DNA of 64,000 nt from an uncultured Stenotrophomonas sp. (lineage in GTDB: Bacteria > Pseudomonadota > Gammaproteobacteria > Xanthomonadales > Xanthomonadaceae), in assembly GCF_945952405.1 (NCBI RefSeq), contig NZ_CAMFIA010000002.1:272402-336401 (forward strand), written 5' to 3'. The translations under genes were made by a program, and so were the position numbers. Under the pieces are notes generated by a model. It was given only the letters and a program-made list of their open reading frames with translations, was not told where the DNA came from and searched no databases. Of the stretch, positions 1 to 9,476 are shown in pieces (within the stretch, counting starts at the first letter, position 1; every line of letters begins with the position of its first letter).

Positions 1-638
1 TCACCATTTCCGGGGTGATCGCCGGCTTCCGCCGCACCGCACTGCACCAGGTCGGCTGGTGGGCTGACGACATGGTCACCGAGGACATCGACATCAGCTG
101 GCGCCTGCAGCGGGCGCACTGGGACATCCGCTACGAGCCCAACGCGCTGTGCTTCATCCTGATGCCGGAAACCCTGAAGGGCCTGTGGCGGCAGCGGCTG
201 CGCTGGGCCCAGGGCGGCGTGGAAGTGATGCTTCGGCATGCGCGCTCGCTGCTGCACTGGAAGGAACGACGCATGTGGGGCGTGCTGCTGGAGTACGTGC
301 TGAGCGTGATCTGGGCCTACACCATGCTGTTCATCGTGGTGCTGTGGGCGCTGGGAAAGTTCATCGACCTGCCGCCGCAGCTCTACATCGCCAGCCTGCT
401 GCCGCAGTGGCATGGCGTGATCCTGGCATTGGTCTGCCTGCTGCAGTTCGCCAGCAGCCTGATCATCGACCGTCGTTACGAAACACAGATTGGACGCAAC
501 TACTTCTGGGTCATCTGGTACCCGATGGCGTACTGGCTGATCAGCCTTTCCACCACCCTGGTGGCGCTTCCGAAGACCCTGCTGCGTCGCCGCAGCAAGC
601 GCGCCACCTGGACCAGCCCTGACCGGGGGATTCGATGA
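1..638 (+). CDS. pgaC: Poly-beta-1,6-N-acetylglucosamine synthase PgaC, C-terminal part
   Basis: This is the 3' end of an inner-membrane family 2 glycosyltransferase that polymerises UDP-GlcNAc into the biofilm polysaccharide PNAG. The gene enters from the left edge; its reading frame is open from base 3. Visible family marks are the TEDID acidic motif, the QRLRW (QxxRW) motif that holds the growing chain, and then three hydrophobic segments, as in PgaC/IcaA/HmsR. The stop overlaps the start of pgaD by 4 bases (ATGA), so the two are translationally coupled. pgaA and pgaB would be expected to the left of the window. Identification rests on family motifs and on the pgaD neighbour, and is secure. 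Confidence 0.93.
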   Translation, partial: TISGVIAGFRRTALHQVGWWADDMVTEDIDISWRLQRAHWDIRYEPNALCFILMPETLKGLWRQRLRWAQGGVEVMLRHARSLLHWKERRMWGVLLEYVLSVIWAYTMLFIVVLWALGKFIDLPPQLYIASLLPQWHGVILALVCLLQFASSLIIDRRYETQIGRNYFWVIWYPMAYWLISLSTTLVALPKTLLRRRSKRATWTSPDRGIR

Positions 639-1105
639 ACGCCCAGCATCCTTCCAACCGCTTCGACTCGCGGATGATCCGCAAGCCGCATCGCCAGCCC
701 CGCTTCCAGCGCACCGCCTGGGGCTTTGTCACCCTCGCCTTCTGGGGGTTCTACTTCTACCTGTGGGCTCCGCTGGTCACCCTGTTTTCCTGGCTGGTCG
801 GCGGGCAACTGGCCTGGCAACAGCTGTACGAGCGACAGAACCAGTTCGATCCGTACGTGCTGGTCGCGCTGCCGCTGATCCTGCTGTGCGCCAGCATCCT
901 GCTGATCGGCTGGGCCGAGTACAACCGCGCGCGTTTCCGTGGCCACGACCGGCGCCTGCCACGGCCTGCGGCCAGCCTCAATGAAGTGGCGGCCGACCTC
1001 GGTGCCAGTACCGGGCTGGCCGAACGGCTGCTCGGCTGCAAGGCTGCCACCCTGCACATGGACGAGCACGCACGCCCGGTGGGCATCCGCCGCGAAGTGC
1101 TGTGA
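635..1105 (+). CDS. pgaD: PNAG biosynthesis protein PgaD
   Basis: A small (156 aa) inner-membrane partner of PgaC. In the family, PgaD stabilises the synthase and PgaC and PgaD together bind c-di-GMP. Two hydrophobic segments (about residues 28-55 and 72-95) follow a basic N-terminus, and a soluble C-terminal tail follows the second segment. It starts on an ATG inside the pgaC stop (ATGA). It is the last gene of the unit and ends about 45 bases before a GTAG palindrome that separates it from the convergent proA. PgaD sequences diverge widely, so position next to pgaC is part of the evidence. A c-di-GMP enzyme is encoded at 27.3-29.4 kb, but nothing here links the two. Confidence 0.88.
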   Translation: MNAQHPSNRFDSRMIRKPHRQPRFQRTAWGFVTLAFWGFYFYLWAPLVTLFSWLVGGQLAWQQLYERQNQFDPYVLVALPLILLCASILLIGWAEYNRARFRGHDRRLPRPAASLNEVAADLGASTGLAERLLGCKAATLHMDEHARPVGIRREVL

Positions 1106-1148
1106 CACGCCGCAGGTCGTGCCGGCCGCTGGCTGGCATCCACAGAGC

Positions 1149-1171
1149 ATCCACGCATGGCGTGGATCTAC
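1149..1171 (-). repeat. SMAG-type REP palindrome (single copy)
   Basis: A 23-base imperfect palindrome that reads GTAG followed by a stem-loop on the minus strand (stem ATCCACGC / GCGTGGAT). It fits the SMAG (S. maltophilia GTAG) family of repetitive extragenic palindromes. It lies between the convergent ends of pgaD and proA, where it could act as a transcript 3' end stabiliser. Confidence 0.75.
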
Positions 1172-1207
1172 TGCCTATGCAGCCCGCTGGCCGGCATCCA
1201 GGTCTCC

Positions 1208-2455
1208 TCAGGCCCGGGTCTGGCCTTCGCCGCGCACAACGAAGCGCTCGACGGTGAGCGCTTCCAGGCCCATCGGCCCGTAGGCATGCAGGCGCGTGGT
1301 GGAAATGCCGATCTCGCTGCCGAGGCCAAGCTGGCCACCATCGGAGAAGCGCGACGAAGCGTTGACCATCACCACCGCCGAGCGCAGTGCATTGACGAAA
1401 CGCTCGGCATGGCCGGCATCGCCGGTGGCGATCACTTCGGTGTGGTCGGAGGTATAGCGGCGGATGTGCGCAATGGCGGCATCGAGATCGTCGACCACGC
1501 GCACCGCCAGCACCAGGTCAAGGAACTCGGCGGCATAGTCGTCCTCGCTGGCCGCCGTGCTGCCCGGCAGCAGCGGCTGCGCCTGCGCATCGGCACGCAG
1601 CTGCACGCCACGCTCGCCGAGCGCCTGCGCCACCCGCGGCAGGAATGCTGCCGCGGCATCACGGTGCACCAGCAGCGTCTCCAGCGAGTTGCAGGCCGCC
1701 GGGCGGCTGCACTTGCCATCCACCAGCAGGTCGACGGCCATGCCAAGGTCGGCACTGGCATCCACGAACAGATGGCAGACCCCCTTGTAGTGCTTGATCA
1801 CCGGTACCCGCGCATGCTCGGCCACGAAGCGGATCAGGCCTTCGCCGCCACGCGGGATCGCCAGGTCGATCAGCTCGTGCAGCTGCAGCAGCTCCAGCAT
1901 GGCCTCGCGGCGCAGGTCGGTCAGCACGGTCACCGCGGCCGCCGGTACACCCTTGGCCTGCAAGGCACCGGCCAGCGCCTGCGCGATCGCGGTATTGGAA
2001 TGGAGGGCCTCGGAGCCGCCGCGCAGGATCACCCCGTTGCCTGCCTTCAGGCACAGCGCTGCGGCTTCGGCGGTCACGTTGGGGCGCGCCTCGTAGATCA
2101 TCGCGATCACTCCCAGCGGCACGCGCACCTTCTGCACGCGGATGCCGTTCGGGCGCACATCATCGCGGGTTACCTGGCCGACCGGGTCCGGCAACCCCGC
2201 CACTTCACGCACGGCGTCGGCCATGGCCAGCAGACGTGGCGGGTCCAGCGCCAGGCGATCGAGCATGGCACTGCCCACGCCCTTTTCGCGTGCAGCCGCA
2301 AGGTCGCGTGCATTGCCGGCCAGGATCAGCCCGGCATTCACTTCCAGCGCTTGCGCCATCGCCATCAACAGCGCGCGCCGGGCTGCGCTGTCGAGGCCAG
2401 CCACGATCTGGGCCGCATCACGGCAGGCACGCGCCTGTGCTTCGATTCCGCTCAT
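1208..2455 (-). CDS. proA: Gamma-glutamyl phosphate reductase
   Basis: Second enzyme of proline synthesis: NADPH-dependent reduction of gamma-glutamyl phosphate to glutamate semialdehyde in the cytosol. The protein (about 415 aa, usual length 417) is collinear with ProA throughout, including a catalytic Cys region in the middle third ([16 protein letters not shown]). The frame is open to an ATG at 2479 that overlaps the proB stop (ATGA). The ATG at 2455 has an AAGGA ribosome site 8 bases upstream and matches the family N-terminus better, so I chose it. Last gene of the arg-pro run, downstream of proB. Confidence 0.95.
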   Translation of the reverse strand: MSGIEAQARACRDAAQIVAGLDSAARRALLMAMAQALEVNAGLILAGNARDLAAAREKGVGSAMLDRLALDPPRLLAMADAVREVAGLPDPVGQVTRDDVRPNGIRVQKVRVPLGVIAMIYEARPNVTAEAAALCLKAGNGVILRGGSEALHSNTAIAQALAGALQAKGVPAAAVTVLTDLRREAMLELLQLHELIDLAIPRGGEGLIRFVAEHARVPVIKHYKGVCHLFVDASADLGMAVDLLVDGKCSRPAACNSLETLLVHRDAAAAFLPRVAQALGERGVQLRADAQAQPLLPGSTAASEDDYAAEFLDLVLAVRVVDDLDAAIAHIRRYTSDHTEVIATGDAGHAERFVNALRSAVVMVNASSRFSDGGQLGLGSEIGISTTRLHAYGPMGLEALTVERFVVRGEGQTRA

Positions 2456-2475
2456 GGGAGTGTCCTTCAAACCGG

Positions 2476-3633
2476 TCATGGCAGCACCAGATCGTCACGA
2501 TGGACGACACTGCCGCCGTAGTTGTAGCCCAGCACGGACTGGATGTCGCGCGAATGATGGCCCGCGATCCGGCGCACGTCATCGGCTGCGTACTGGCTGA
2601 CGCCACGGGCCACACAGATACGGCCCTGCGGTGCATCCCAGCACACTTGCACCATGTCACCGCGGCGGAACGCGCCCTCCGCACCGGTGATGCCACCGGC
2701 CAGCAGCGAGGCGCCCTTCTCGCGCATCGCCTGTGCCGCACCGGCGTCGATGACGATCGCGCCGTCGGCCAGCGGCGCGTGCCGCAGCCAGTGCTTGCGC
2801 GCCGCCTCACGGCTGCGTGCAGCGTGGATGCGGGTGCCGAACAGGCGGTCCTGCGCCAGCGCGCGCACCACGTCGCCGTGGCGGCCATTGAACAGGTAGG
2901 TCTCGATGCCGAGGCGGCCCGCCTTCGCGGCGGCCTCCAGCTTGGTGCGCATGCCACCGGTGCCGGCGCGCGAGCCGGCGCCGCCGGCCATCGCCAGCAC
3001 CTCGTCGCTCAGTTCGGGCACCTCGTGCAGCGGCCGTGCATCGGCAACCGTGCGGGGGTCTGCGCTGTACAAGCCGTCGATATCGGTGGCGATGAACAGC
3101 GCATCGGCGTCGACCAGTGCCGCCACGGTCGCGGCCAGGTTGTCGTTGTCACCGAGCTTGAGCTCATCCACCGACACGGTGTCGTTCTCGTTGACCACCG
3201 GCAGTGCGCCCAGCCGCAACAGCTCACTGAGCGTGGCGCGGGCATTGAGGTAGCGACGGCGATTGCGCAGGTCATCGTGGGTGAGCAGGACCTGCGCCAC
3301 CGGGCGTTCGAAGAAGCGCTGCCAGAGACCGATCAGCTGGGCCTGGCCGAGCGCGGCCAACGCTTGCCGCGCCGCCATTGCCGCCCCCGGTTCATCGGCC
3401 CGCGGCAGGATCGCGCGACCTGCGGCGACCGCGCCGGACGACACGATCACCACTTCGCGCCCGGCCAGCACATTGGCCGAAACGAACTGGGCCAGGCCCA
3501 GTGCATGCCGCGGTGACAGGCCGCCGCCATCGGCGGCCAGCAGGCTGCTGCCGACCTTCAACACCGCACGCCGCCACGGTGGCAACCGCTGTTCCGGGAA
3601 CGGCGAGGCGACAGCGGCGGCATGCAGGGTCAT
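2476..3633 (-). CDS. proB: Glutamate 5-kinase
   Basis: First enzyme of proline synthesis, phosphorylating glutamate with ATP; normally feedback-inhibited by proline. The 385-aa protein has an N-terminal amino acid kinase domain (AVLKVGSS near residue 24, [16 protein letters not shown], the [12 protein letters not shown] loop) and a C-terminal PUA domain (about residues 295-375). That is the long two-domain bacterial form. It sits between a YciI-family gene and proA. Having proBA downstream of the arginine genes puts both glutamate-derived pathways in one transcriptional direction, although nothing visible shows that a single transcript covers them. Confidence 0.96.
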   Translation of the reverse strand: MTLHAAAVASPFPEQRLPPWRRAVLKVGSSLLAADGGGLSPRHALGLAQFVSANVLAGREVVIVSSGAVAAGRAILPRADEPGAAMAARQALAALGQAQLIGLWQRFFERPVAQVLLTHDDLRNRRRYLNARATLSELLRLGALPVVNENDTVSVDELKLGDNDNLAATVAALVDADALFIATDIDGLYSADPRTVADARPLHEVPELSDEVLAMAGGAGSRAGTGGMRTKLEAAAKAGRLGIETYLFNGRHGDVVRALAQDRLFGTRIHAARSREAARKHWLRHAPLADGAIVIDAGAAQAMREKGASLLAGGITGAEGAFRRGDMVQVCWDAPQGRICVARGVSQYAADDVRRIAGHHSRDIQSVLGYNYGGSVVHRDDLVLP

Positions 3634-3644
3634 CGGTCAGGGCC

Positions 3645-3908
3645 TCAGCGGGTGTTCCATTCGTGCACGGTCAGGTCGGACGCCTGCATCGTCACCAGCG
3701 GATCGGTGGCAACAATGGCCTGCGCCTGCGCCAGGCTTTCCACGTTGCACAGCACATAGGCACCCCCACTGCCATCGGCGAATCCACCGGTCAGCTGCAG
3801 CTTGCCCTGGGCCTGCAATGCCTCAAGGAAATCTCGGTGTGGCTGCACCGCGGCAGCATCGAAGTCCGGCCGCCGCATCGCCAGCACCAGGTACACGGTG
3901 GCGGCCAT
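3645..3908 (-). CDS. YciI-family (YCII domain) protein
   Basis: An 87-aa protein made of one YCII domain, a dimeric alpha/beta ferredoxin-like fold found alone or fused to enzymes; its chemistry is unknown in most cases. Family marks are an N-terminal beta strand (YLVLAMRRPD), a conserved His (VQPHRDFLEAL) and the GG(A/F)DG strand-turn followed by the F/AxDP segment (ATDPLVT). Its ATG overlaps the argH stop by one base (TGATG) and its stop is about 10 bases before proB, so it is firmly inside the operon. A role in handling a reactive arginine or proline intermediate is possible but is inference only. Confidence 0.85.
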   Translation of the reverse strand: MAATVYLVLAMRRPDFDAAAVQPHRDFLEALQAQGKLQLTGGFADGSGGAYVLCNVESLAQAQAIVATDPLVTMQASDLTVHEWNTR

Positions 3909-5203
3909 CAGGACAGCGCCTGCCAGCGTGCGCGCAGCTCATCCAGGCGCAGGTCGGACGCCGAGCCCGGCGACACGCGCGCAGCCAGGCTGCCTTCCGG
4001 GGTGCGTCCCTGCCCTGCGCTTTCGGCGCCCGCCGCAGCAGCCTTGTAGGCTTCCCGGAACGGTACGCCGGCGACCGCCGCTTCCACCGCAACGTCGGTG
4101 GCGTACATGCCCGAGTCGATGGCCGCGCGCAGCCTGTCGTCGCGCCATTCCAGGTTCGCCAGCAGCGCCGGCAGCAGTTCCAGTGCGGCCAGGCCGCGGC
4201 CGAAGCCATGGAAGATGGCGCCCTTGGACGACTGCAGGTCGCGGTGGTAGCCCGAGGGCAGCGACAGCAGCTGCTCGATCTCGGTGCGTGCCGCGGCAAC
4301 GCTGGCGTGGGTCGCGCGCATCAGTTCGATCACATCCGGGTTGCGCTTGTTGGGCATGATCGAGCTGCCGGTGGTGTACTGCGCCGGCAACGCCACGAAG
4401 CCGAACTCGGCGCTGGTGAACAGCGACAGGTCCCAGGCGATGCGGCGCAGGTCCAGGGTTGCGCCGCCGAGGGCTTCCAGTGCGGCCAGCTCGAACTTGC
4501 CGCGCGACAGCTGCGCGTAGATCGGCGACACCTGCATGCGTGCAAAGCCGAGTGCGGCAGTGGTGTGCTCGCGGTCCAGCGGCAGGTTCACGCCATAGCC
4601 GGCGGCGGTGCCAAGCGGGTTGGCATCGACCAGGGCGTGGGTATCACGGGCGCGGACGGCATTGTCGATGAACGCCTCGGCCCAACCCGCCCACCACATG
4701 CCGGCCGAGGACACCACCGCGCGCTGGATGTGGGTGTAGCCGGGAATCGGCAGCGCCTTCTCGGCCTCTGCGCGATCCAGTGCGACCTTGGCCACTTCGG
4801 CACTGAGCTGGGCCACGCGCTGCAGCTTCTCCTTCAACCACAGGCGGGTCGCGACCAGGATCTGGTCGTTGCGGCTGCGCCCGGTGTGGATCTTGCGGCC
4901 GGCATCGCCGAGGCGCTCGGTCAGCCGCGCCTCGATCGCCGAGTGGCCATCCTCGTACTGCGTATCCAGCACGAAACGGCCCTCGCGGAAGTCCTGCGCC
5001 AGCAGCTCCAGCTCGCGCAGCAGGCCAGCCAGTTCATCGGCGCTGAGGATGCCGATGTGCTGCAGGCCCTGCGCATGCGCGGCACTGGCGGCGATGTCGT
5101 GCAGGAAGAACTCGCGATCGAGGATCACGTCGTCGCCGGCGAGGAAGGTCTGGATCTGTGCGTCGACGGCGACGCCGGGCTTCTGCCAAAGAAGGTCTGC
5201 CAT
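3908..5203 (-). CDS. argH: Argininosuccinate lyase
   Basis: Last step of arginine synthesis, splitting argininosuccinate into arginine and fumarate. The 431-aa protein carries the fumarase/aspartase superfamily signature [12 protein letters not shown], the HTGRSRNDQ segment and the YTHIQRA segment. The frame is open further upstream, but that part is antisense-like; the ATG at 5203 gives the usual N-terminus (MADLLWQKP). It starts 20 bases after the argC stop and its own stop overlaps the YciI gene. Confidence 0.97.
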   Translation of the reverse strand: MADLLWQKPGVAVDAQIQTFLAGDDVILDREFFLHDIAASAAHAQGLQHIGILSADELAGLLRELELLAQDFREGRFVLDTQYEDGHSAIEARLTERLGDAGRKIHTGRSRNDQILVATRLWLKEKLQRVAQLSAEVAKVALDRAEAEKALPIPGYTHIQRAVVSSAGMWWAGWAEAFIDNAVRARDTHALVDANPLGTAAGYGVNLPLDREHTTAALGFARMQVSPIYAQLSRGKFELAALEALGGATLDLRRIAWDLSLFTSAEFGFVALPAQYTTGSSIMPNKRNPDVIELMRATHASVAAARTEIEQLLSLPSGYHRDLQSSKGAIFHGFGRGLAALELLPALLANLEWRDDRLRAAIDSGMYATDVAVEAAVAGVPFREAYKAAAAGAESAGQGRTPEGSLAARVSPGSASDLRLDELRARWQALS

Positions 5204-5223
5204 GGGGGCTCCGGATTGCGTGT

Positions 5224-6177
5224 TCAGTGCGGGATCGACGTCAGTTCGTCGATGCCCAGCGCGAGATTGAGATTCTGCATGGCCTGGGTGGCCGCGCCTT
5301 TCAGAAGATTGTCCAGGGTCGCCACCACCACCACCCGCTTGCCACCCGGGGCCAGGGTGAAGCCGCCGACCTGCGCACCATGGCGGCCGGCGATGCGGCT
5401 GACCCACGGCGCTTCATCCACGACGTCGATGAGTGCTTCGCCGGCATAGGCCTGCTGGAAGCGCTCGATGATCTGCTCGCGGGTCTGCACCCGGTTCAGC
5501 CACAGGTTGGCGGTAAGCGTGATGCCGCGGAAATGCGGGGCGACGTGCGGCATGAATTCGACCGCCACGCCCAGCTGCACCGACACCTCGCGCTCGTGCA
5601 CGTGGTTGGTCAGCGCGTACGGCATCAGGTTGTCGGCCAGCAGTTCGACGTTGTTCTTGTCCGACGGCGTGGTACCGGCACCAGAATAGCCGGACACGCC
5701 AAAGCACTGCGGTGGGCCGGCCAGCAGGTCCAGCAGCGGATGGACCGCCAGCTGCATGGCCGTGGCATAGCAGCCCGGGTTGCTGATGTGCTTCTGGCCG
5801 TTGTAGCGGTTGCGGGTCAGCTCCGGCAGGCCGTAATACCAGCTGTTGTCGAAACGGTAATCGGCCGACAGGTCCACGATCACGGTGTCCGGCCTGGCCG
5901 CCTCCAGTGCGGCCACGAACGGTGCGGCAAGGCCATTGGGCAGGGCCAGGATCACCGCATCCACGCCCTTGGCGGCCACCGCGGCGGCGTCCAGGTTCTC
6001 GTACTGCAGCTCGCCCTGGAACTCCGGATGGTGGTCGGACAGGCGCTGCCCGGCGCGCTCGCGCGAGGATACGAATGCCAGCTTCAGGCGCGGGTGGGCG
6101 GCCACCAGCTTGATCAGCTCGGCGCCGGTATGGCCGCGGGCACCGACGATGCCCAGGGTGAAAGTCGAATCGTTCAT
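5224..6177 (-). CDS. argC: N-acetyl-gamma-glutamyl-phosphate reductase
   Basis: Third step of the acetylated arginine pathway, reducing acetylglutamyl phosphate to the semialdehyde with NADPH. The 317-aa protein has an N-terminal Rossmann motif ([13 protein letters not shown]) and the catalytic cysteine in [13 protein letters not shown]; the C-terminal half ends with the family's [11 protein letters not shown] motif. Upstream in-frame codons exist, but the ATG at 6177 (MNDSTFTLG) puts the Rossmann fold at the N-terminus and overlaps the acetyltransferase stop as ATGA. Confidence 0.97.
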   Translation of the reverse strand: MNDSTFTLGIVGARGHTGAELIKLVAAHPRLKLAFVSSRERAGQRLSDHHPEFQGELQYENLDAAAVAAKGVDAVILALPNGLAAPFVAALEAARPDTVIVDLSADYRFDNSWYYGLPELTRNRYNGQKHISNPGCYATAMQLAVHPLLDLLAGPPQCFGVSGYSGAGTTPSDKNNVELLADNLMPYALTNHVHEREVSVQLGVAVEFMPHVAPHFRGITLTANLWLNRVQTREQIIERFQQAYAGEALIDVVDEAPWVSRIAGRHGAQVGGFTLAPGGKRVVVVATLDNLLKGAATQAMQNLNLALGIDELTSIPH

Positions 6178-6776
6178 GCGTGGCTGTCCAGGCGGTACTG
6201 CAGATGGCGCTTCACGCCCTGCCATTCCGTATCGATGATGGAGAAGATGACGGTGTCGCGCGGCGTGCCATCGGGGTGCCGCTTGTGGTTGCGCAGCACG
6301 CCGTCCTGCTTGGCGCCGAGGCGGGCGATGGCGGTGCGCGAGGTGAAGTTGAACCAGCTGGTCTCCAGCACCACGCTGATGCAGCCCATGGCCTCGAAGG
6401 CATGCTGCAGCAGCAACAGCTTGGCTTCGGTGTTGGCGCCGGTGCGCTGCACGCGCGGCGTGTACCAGGTGTAGCCGAGGCTGAGCCTGGGCACGCCGGC
6501 ATCCAGGTCGTAGAAGCGCGTGCTGCCGATGATGGCGCCGGTCGCATCACGGATCACGAACGGCAGTGCCTTGCCTTCGGCCTGCGCCTTCAGCGCGGCC
6601 TGCACGTACGGCTCGACCTGCTGCGGCGCCGGCACCTGGGTGTACCAGAGCTGGTCCAGGCCACTGCCTTCGAGCGCGTCGCACAGGCCCGGCACGTGTT
6701 CGAGCTGCAGCGGCTGCAGGGTCACGTGCCGGCCGCGCAGCGTGGGGACTGCATTCCAGGCGTCGGTAGTGCTCAT
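6174..6776 (-). CDS. GNAT family N-acetyltransferase
   Basis: A 200-aa acetyltransferase of the RimJ/RimL-like GNAT group. The N-terminal strands ([12 protein letters not shown]) and the acetyl-CoA loop region ([19 protein letters not shown]) fit this group. It lies between argA/B and argC, starting 3 bases after the former and overlapping the latter by ATGA. The fused argA/B already carries an acetyltransferase domain, so this gene is not needed to explain acetylglutamate formation. The substrate cannot be read from sequence; an accessory role in the pathway is inferred from position only. Confidence 0.85.
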   Translation of the reverse strand: MSTTDAWNAVPTLRGRHVTLQPLQLEHVPGLCDALEGSGLDQLWYTQVPAPQQVEPYVQAALKAQAEGKALPFVIRDATGAIIGSTRFYDLDAGVPRLSLGYTWYTPRVQRTGANTEAKLLLLQHAFEAMGCISVVLETSWFNFTSRTAIARLGAKQDGVLRNHKRHPDGTPRDTVIFSIIDTEWQGVKRHLQYRLDSHA

Positions 6777-6779
6777 CAC

Positions 6780-8108
6780 TTACCCCTGCAGGCTCGGCGC
6801 GCGCCGCGCACAGTGGTCGACATAGGTCTTGATGCGGTCGATGCCGTCGGCGCCGAACCAGAATACCTTCCAATGGTCCTGCTTGTAGCAGCCCTCGGAT
6901 TCGGCATAGTAGAAGTGGTTGATCGGGTTGCCGTGGCGCGAGCGCCAGAACAGCTGCGGGGTTTCCTCCAGCATCACGTTCCACACCGCCCGGCCCAGGC
7001 CCTCGCCCTGCGCATCGTCCAGCACCGCGAACTTGTCCAGGTACACGCCCTCGGCCTCGTCGGTGAGGATCACCGCGGTGCGGTAGTTCTCGCTGACGTA
7101 GGCGCGCAGCAGCCGGGTCTTGTCGAAGTAGTCCGGCACCAGGGTGCGGCCGAAGCTGGATTCGATCAGGCCCTTCAGCCGCGGCAGGTCCAGTTCGTTC
7201 CAGGCGGTGGCGCGCAGCACCTTCTCGCCCTTGCGCACCAGCGTGCCCGAGCCCTTGTGGGTGAACAGCTCCTTGGCCAGGTCGGCCGGGCGGGTGATCG
7301 ACACCGACGATTCCAGCGGCAGGCGGTCGAGCAGGTCCTTGATCTGCTCGATCTTCACCTTCATGCCACCGTGGATCCACGGCTGCGCGATCAGGTGGTC
7401 GTACTCGGTGGACAGGTTGATCGAATCGATCACATTGCCCTGCTCGTCCAGCAGGCCGCCGGTGCCGGTCAGGAAGATGATCTTGTACGGCTGCAGTTCC
7501 TGCACCAGCTCATTGGCGGCAAAGTCGGCGTTGACGTTGAGGATCTGGCCACCGGCAGTCTCGCCGAGGCTGGTGATGACCGGAATCGAGCCCGCGCGCA
7601 GGCTGGCCTCGATCGGCGCCAGGTTGACCTTCTTCACCTCGCCGACCAGGCCGTAGGTATCCACGTCCAGGTACTCGGCCTCGAACACGCCACCGGTGAT
7701 CGAGGTGGCACGCGCACCGTTCTGCTGCAGCGCCTCGACCAGGCGCAGGTTGGACTGCTGGAACACCCGGCGCACGATCGCCAGCGCTTCCGGCGAGGTC
7801 ACGCGCAGGCCGTTGACGGTCTGCTTCTCGATGCCGGCTGCGGACAGCTCGGCATCCAGCTGCGGGCCGGCACCGTGCAGCACGATCGGGGTCAGCCCGA
7901 CTTCCTGCAGGAACGACAGCGAGGACGTCAGCGCGTCGAGGTCGTCGCGCAGCACCGCGCCGCCGACCTTGACCACGGCGAAGCGCTTGGCGTCCAGCTG
8001 CGAGAAGCGCTTGAGGTACTGGCTGATCTCCTTCGCGCTGGCCATGCTCGAAAGCAGGCGCACGATGGTCTGGCGGGTCTGGCGGTGGGGCTGGAGGGCA
8101 GGAGACAT
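6780..8108 (-). CDS. argB: Bifunctional N-acetylglutamate synthase/kinase (fused ArgA-ArgB)
   Basis: Catalyses the first two steps of arginine synthesis. Residues about 25-285 form an amino acid kinase domain ([29 protein letters not shown]). Residues about 290-442 form a GNAT acetyltransferase domain of the vertebrate NAGS type ([36 protein letters not shown]). The 442-aa protein closely follows the enzyme characterised in Xanthomonas, which resembles animal NAGS more than E. coli ArgA. In that family arginine is an allosteric inhibitor. Start at 8108 matches the Xanthomonas N-terminus; an internal Met at residue 22 is an alternative. Confidence 0.96.
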   Translation of the reverse strand: MSPALQPHRQTRQTIVRLLSSMASAKEISQYLKRFSQLDAKRFAVVKVGGAVLRDDLDALTSSLSFLQEVGLTPIVLHGAGPQLDAELSAAGIEKQTVNGLRVTSPEALAIVRRVFQQSNLRLVEALQQNGARATSITGGVFEAEYLDVDTYGLVGEVKKVNLAPIEASLRAGSIPVITSLGETAGGQILNVNADFAANELVQELQPYKIIFLTGTGGLLDEQGNVIDSINLSTEYDHLIAQPWIHGGMKVKIEQIKDLLDRLPLESSVSITRPADLAKELFTHKGSGTLVRKGEKVLRATAWNELDLPRLKGLIESSFGRTLVPDYFDKTRLLRAYVSENYRTAVILTDEAEGVYLDKFAVLDDAQGEGLGRAVWNVMLEETPQLFWRSRHGNPINHFYYAESEGCYKQDHWKVFWFGADGIDRIKTYVDHCARRAPSLQG

Positions 8109-8183
8109 TTCGGTTTCGTCACAGGCGGCGGTCGCCGCGTTGCAGTTCCACCCGGCCGGGGCCGGGCGGCGTTGTGGGGTCGA

Positions 8184-9272
8184 TCAGGCGCCGGCGGCGA
8201 TGATGCGGTGCACGGCGTCGGTATAGCGCTGCAGCTGGTCCAGCGTTACGAACTCGTCGGCGGTGTGGGCCTGGGCGATGTCACCCGGGCCGAACACCAG
8301 GGTGGTGTAACCGGCAGCGGAGAACAGCGAGGCTTCGGTCCAGAAATCCACCGCGTTGCCGATCGGCAGCTCCAGCGCATCGGCCACGTCGCGCGCCAGC
8401 AGGCGGCGGTTTTCGGCCTCGGCGATGTCGCCGGCAGGCAGGCTGGGGCCACGGAAGGTTTCGGTGAACAGCGCCGCTTCCGGCTCGGCGAACCCGGCAA
8501 ACGTCGCCAGCAGCCCGTCGATGTCCATCGACGGCAGCGGGCGGAAGCCGAAGCGCACTTCGGCGGCCGGCGCGATCATGTTGGCCTTGATCCCGCCTTC
8601 TACGCGACCGATGTTGAAGCGAAGCCCGGTCAGCCCGCCGAAGCGGGCCGAGGCCAGCGATTCCACGTGGTCCAGCGCACGGTTGCCCCAGCGCATGGCC
8701 TGGTGCAGTGCGCTGGCGGCGGCATCCTGCTTGCCGGAGGCATGGCCGGCACGGCCGGCGAACTGCATCAGCACCGAACTGATGCCCCGGTGTGCCAGCA
8801 CTGCTTCGCTCATGGTCGGCTCGGCGACCAGCACCGCTTCATAGGGCAGCCCGCGGGCCAGGAACGCGGCGATGCAGCGCGGATCGTTGGCCTCCTCGTC
8901 ACTGGAGAACAGGAACGCGGCATCGCCGTTGCTGGCATTGGCCGCAGCCACCAGCGCGGCAGCAGCGCCCTTGATGTCACAGACGCCGAGGCCGACCACG
9001 CGGTCGTCGAGGCGGCGCATCACGTGCGGGTCGGCACTCCAGTGCGGCGAATCCGGCACGGTATCCAGATGCACGTTGAACAGGTACTTCGGCGTCCCAC
9101 GCACCGCGTACAGGCTGACCGCACCGGCACCGTGGTCGATCACCTCGACATGGAAGCCGGGCAGGTTCGCACGCAGGTAATCGAAGATGCCACCGGTGGT
9201 GATCGCACGCGGCGGATTACGGGTGTCGAAGGACACCAGGGCCTGCAGGTGATCGAGCGTCTGTTCAAGCAT
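8184..9272 (-). CDS. argE: N-acetyl-L-citrulline deacetylase (ArgE')
   Basis: Zinc M20-family deacetylase that converts acetylcitrulline to citrulline in Xanthomonadaceae, replacing the acetylornithine step of E. coli. The 362-aa protein shows the metal-binding HLDTVPD, the GVCDIKG segment, the catalytic SSDEEAND and a C-terminal metal His (AHTADEF). Assignment to acetylcitrulline rather than acetylornithine follows from the neighbouring acetylornithine carbamoyltransferase and from similarity to the characterised Xanthomonas enzyme. An ATG start follows an AGGAA ribosome site. Confidence 0.93.
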   Translation of the reverse strand: MLEQTLDHLQALVSFDTRNPPRAITTGGIFDYLRANLPGFHVEVIDHGAGAVSLYAVRGTPKYLFNVHLDTVPDSPHWSADPHVMRRLDDRVVGLGVCDIKGAAAALVAAANASNGDAAFLFSSDEEANDPRCIAAFLARGLPYEAVLVAEPTMSEAVLAHRGISSVLMQFAGRAGHASGKQDAAASALHQAMRWGNRALDHVESLASARFGGLTGLRFNIGRVEGGIKANMIAPAAEVRFGFRPLPSMDIDGLLATFAGFAEPEAALFTETFRGPSLPAGDIAEAENRRLLARDVADALELPIGNAVDFWTEASLFSAAGYTTLVFGPGDIAQAHTADEFVTLDQLQRYTDAVHRIIAAGA

Positions 9273-9334
9273 GAATCAACAGTTCCTGTGATGCCGCCAT
9301 CAACCTTGGCTGGAGGAGAGCCCCCTTCCTGTTG

Positions 9335-9446
9335 AAGGGGGCGCGCCAACGGCGCAGGGTCAAGGTGGAATGCGCGGGCAAACCGCTTGCGGTTTGCTCA
9401 AGGGGGCGCGCCGAAGGCGCAGGGTCAAGGTGAAATGCGTGGGCTC
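9335..9446. repeat. 65-bp tandem duplication with internal hairpins
   Basis: The argG-argE' gap holds a unit starting AAGGGGGCGCGCC at 9335 that repeats at 9400 with a few changes, giving a period of 65 bases and about 47 shared bases. Copy one contains a palindrome (CAAACCGC / GCGGTTTG, about 9379-9396). Just upstream CCCCCTTC (9321-9328) pairs with GAAGGGGG (9334-9341). The RNA here would be highly structured between two genes of the operon. Confidence 0.7.
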
Positions 9447-9448
9447 GT

Positions 9449-9476
9449 GCTCAAGTCAACCACGGTTGACTTGAGC
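9449..9476. repeat. 13-bp perfect inverted repeat spanning the argG stop codon
   Basis: Arms GCTCAAGTCAACC and GGTTGACTTGAGC are separated by 2 bases. The argG stop (TGA, 9458-9456) and its last codons lie inside the stem. There is no T run, so it is not a canonical terminator; it more resembles a 3' end or mRNA-processing hairpin. Confidence 0.75.

Noticed and set aside
1157-2521. A 454-codon open frame on the plus strand opposite proA.
   Set aside because: Shadow of proA; begins inside a SMAG repeat and shows no family features.
6180-9335. A 1051-codon open frame on the plus strand across argC to argE'.
   Set aside because: It is antisense to four well-identified genes. Very high GC content with G/C in third codon positions leaves long open frames on the opposite strand. 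Its composition (His, Gln, Arg, Gly-rich) is typical of such shadows.
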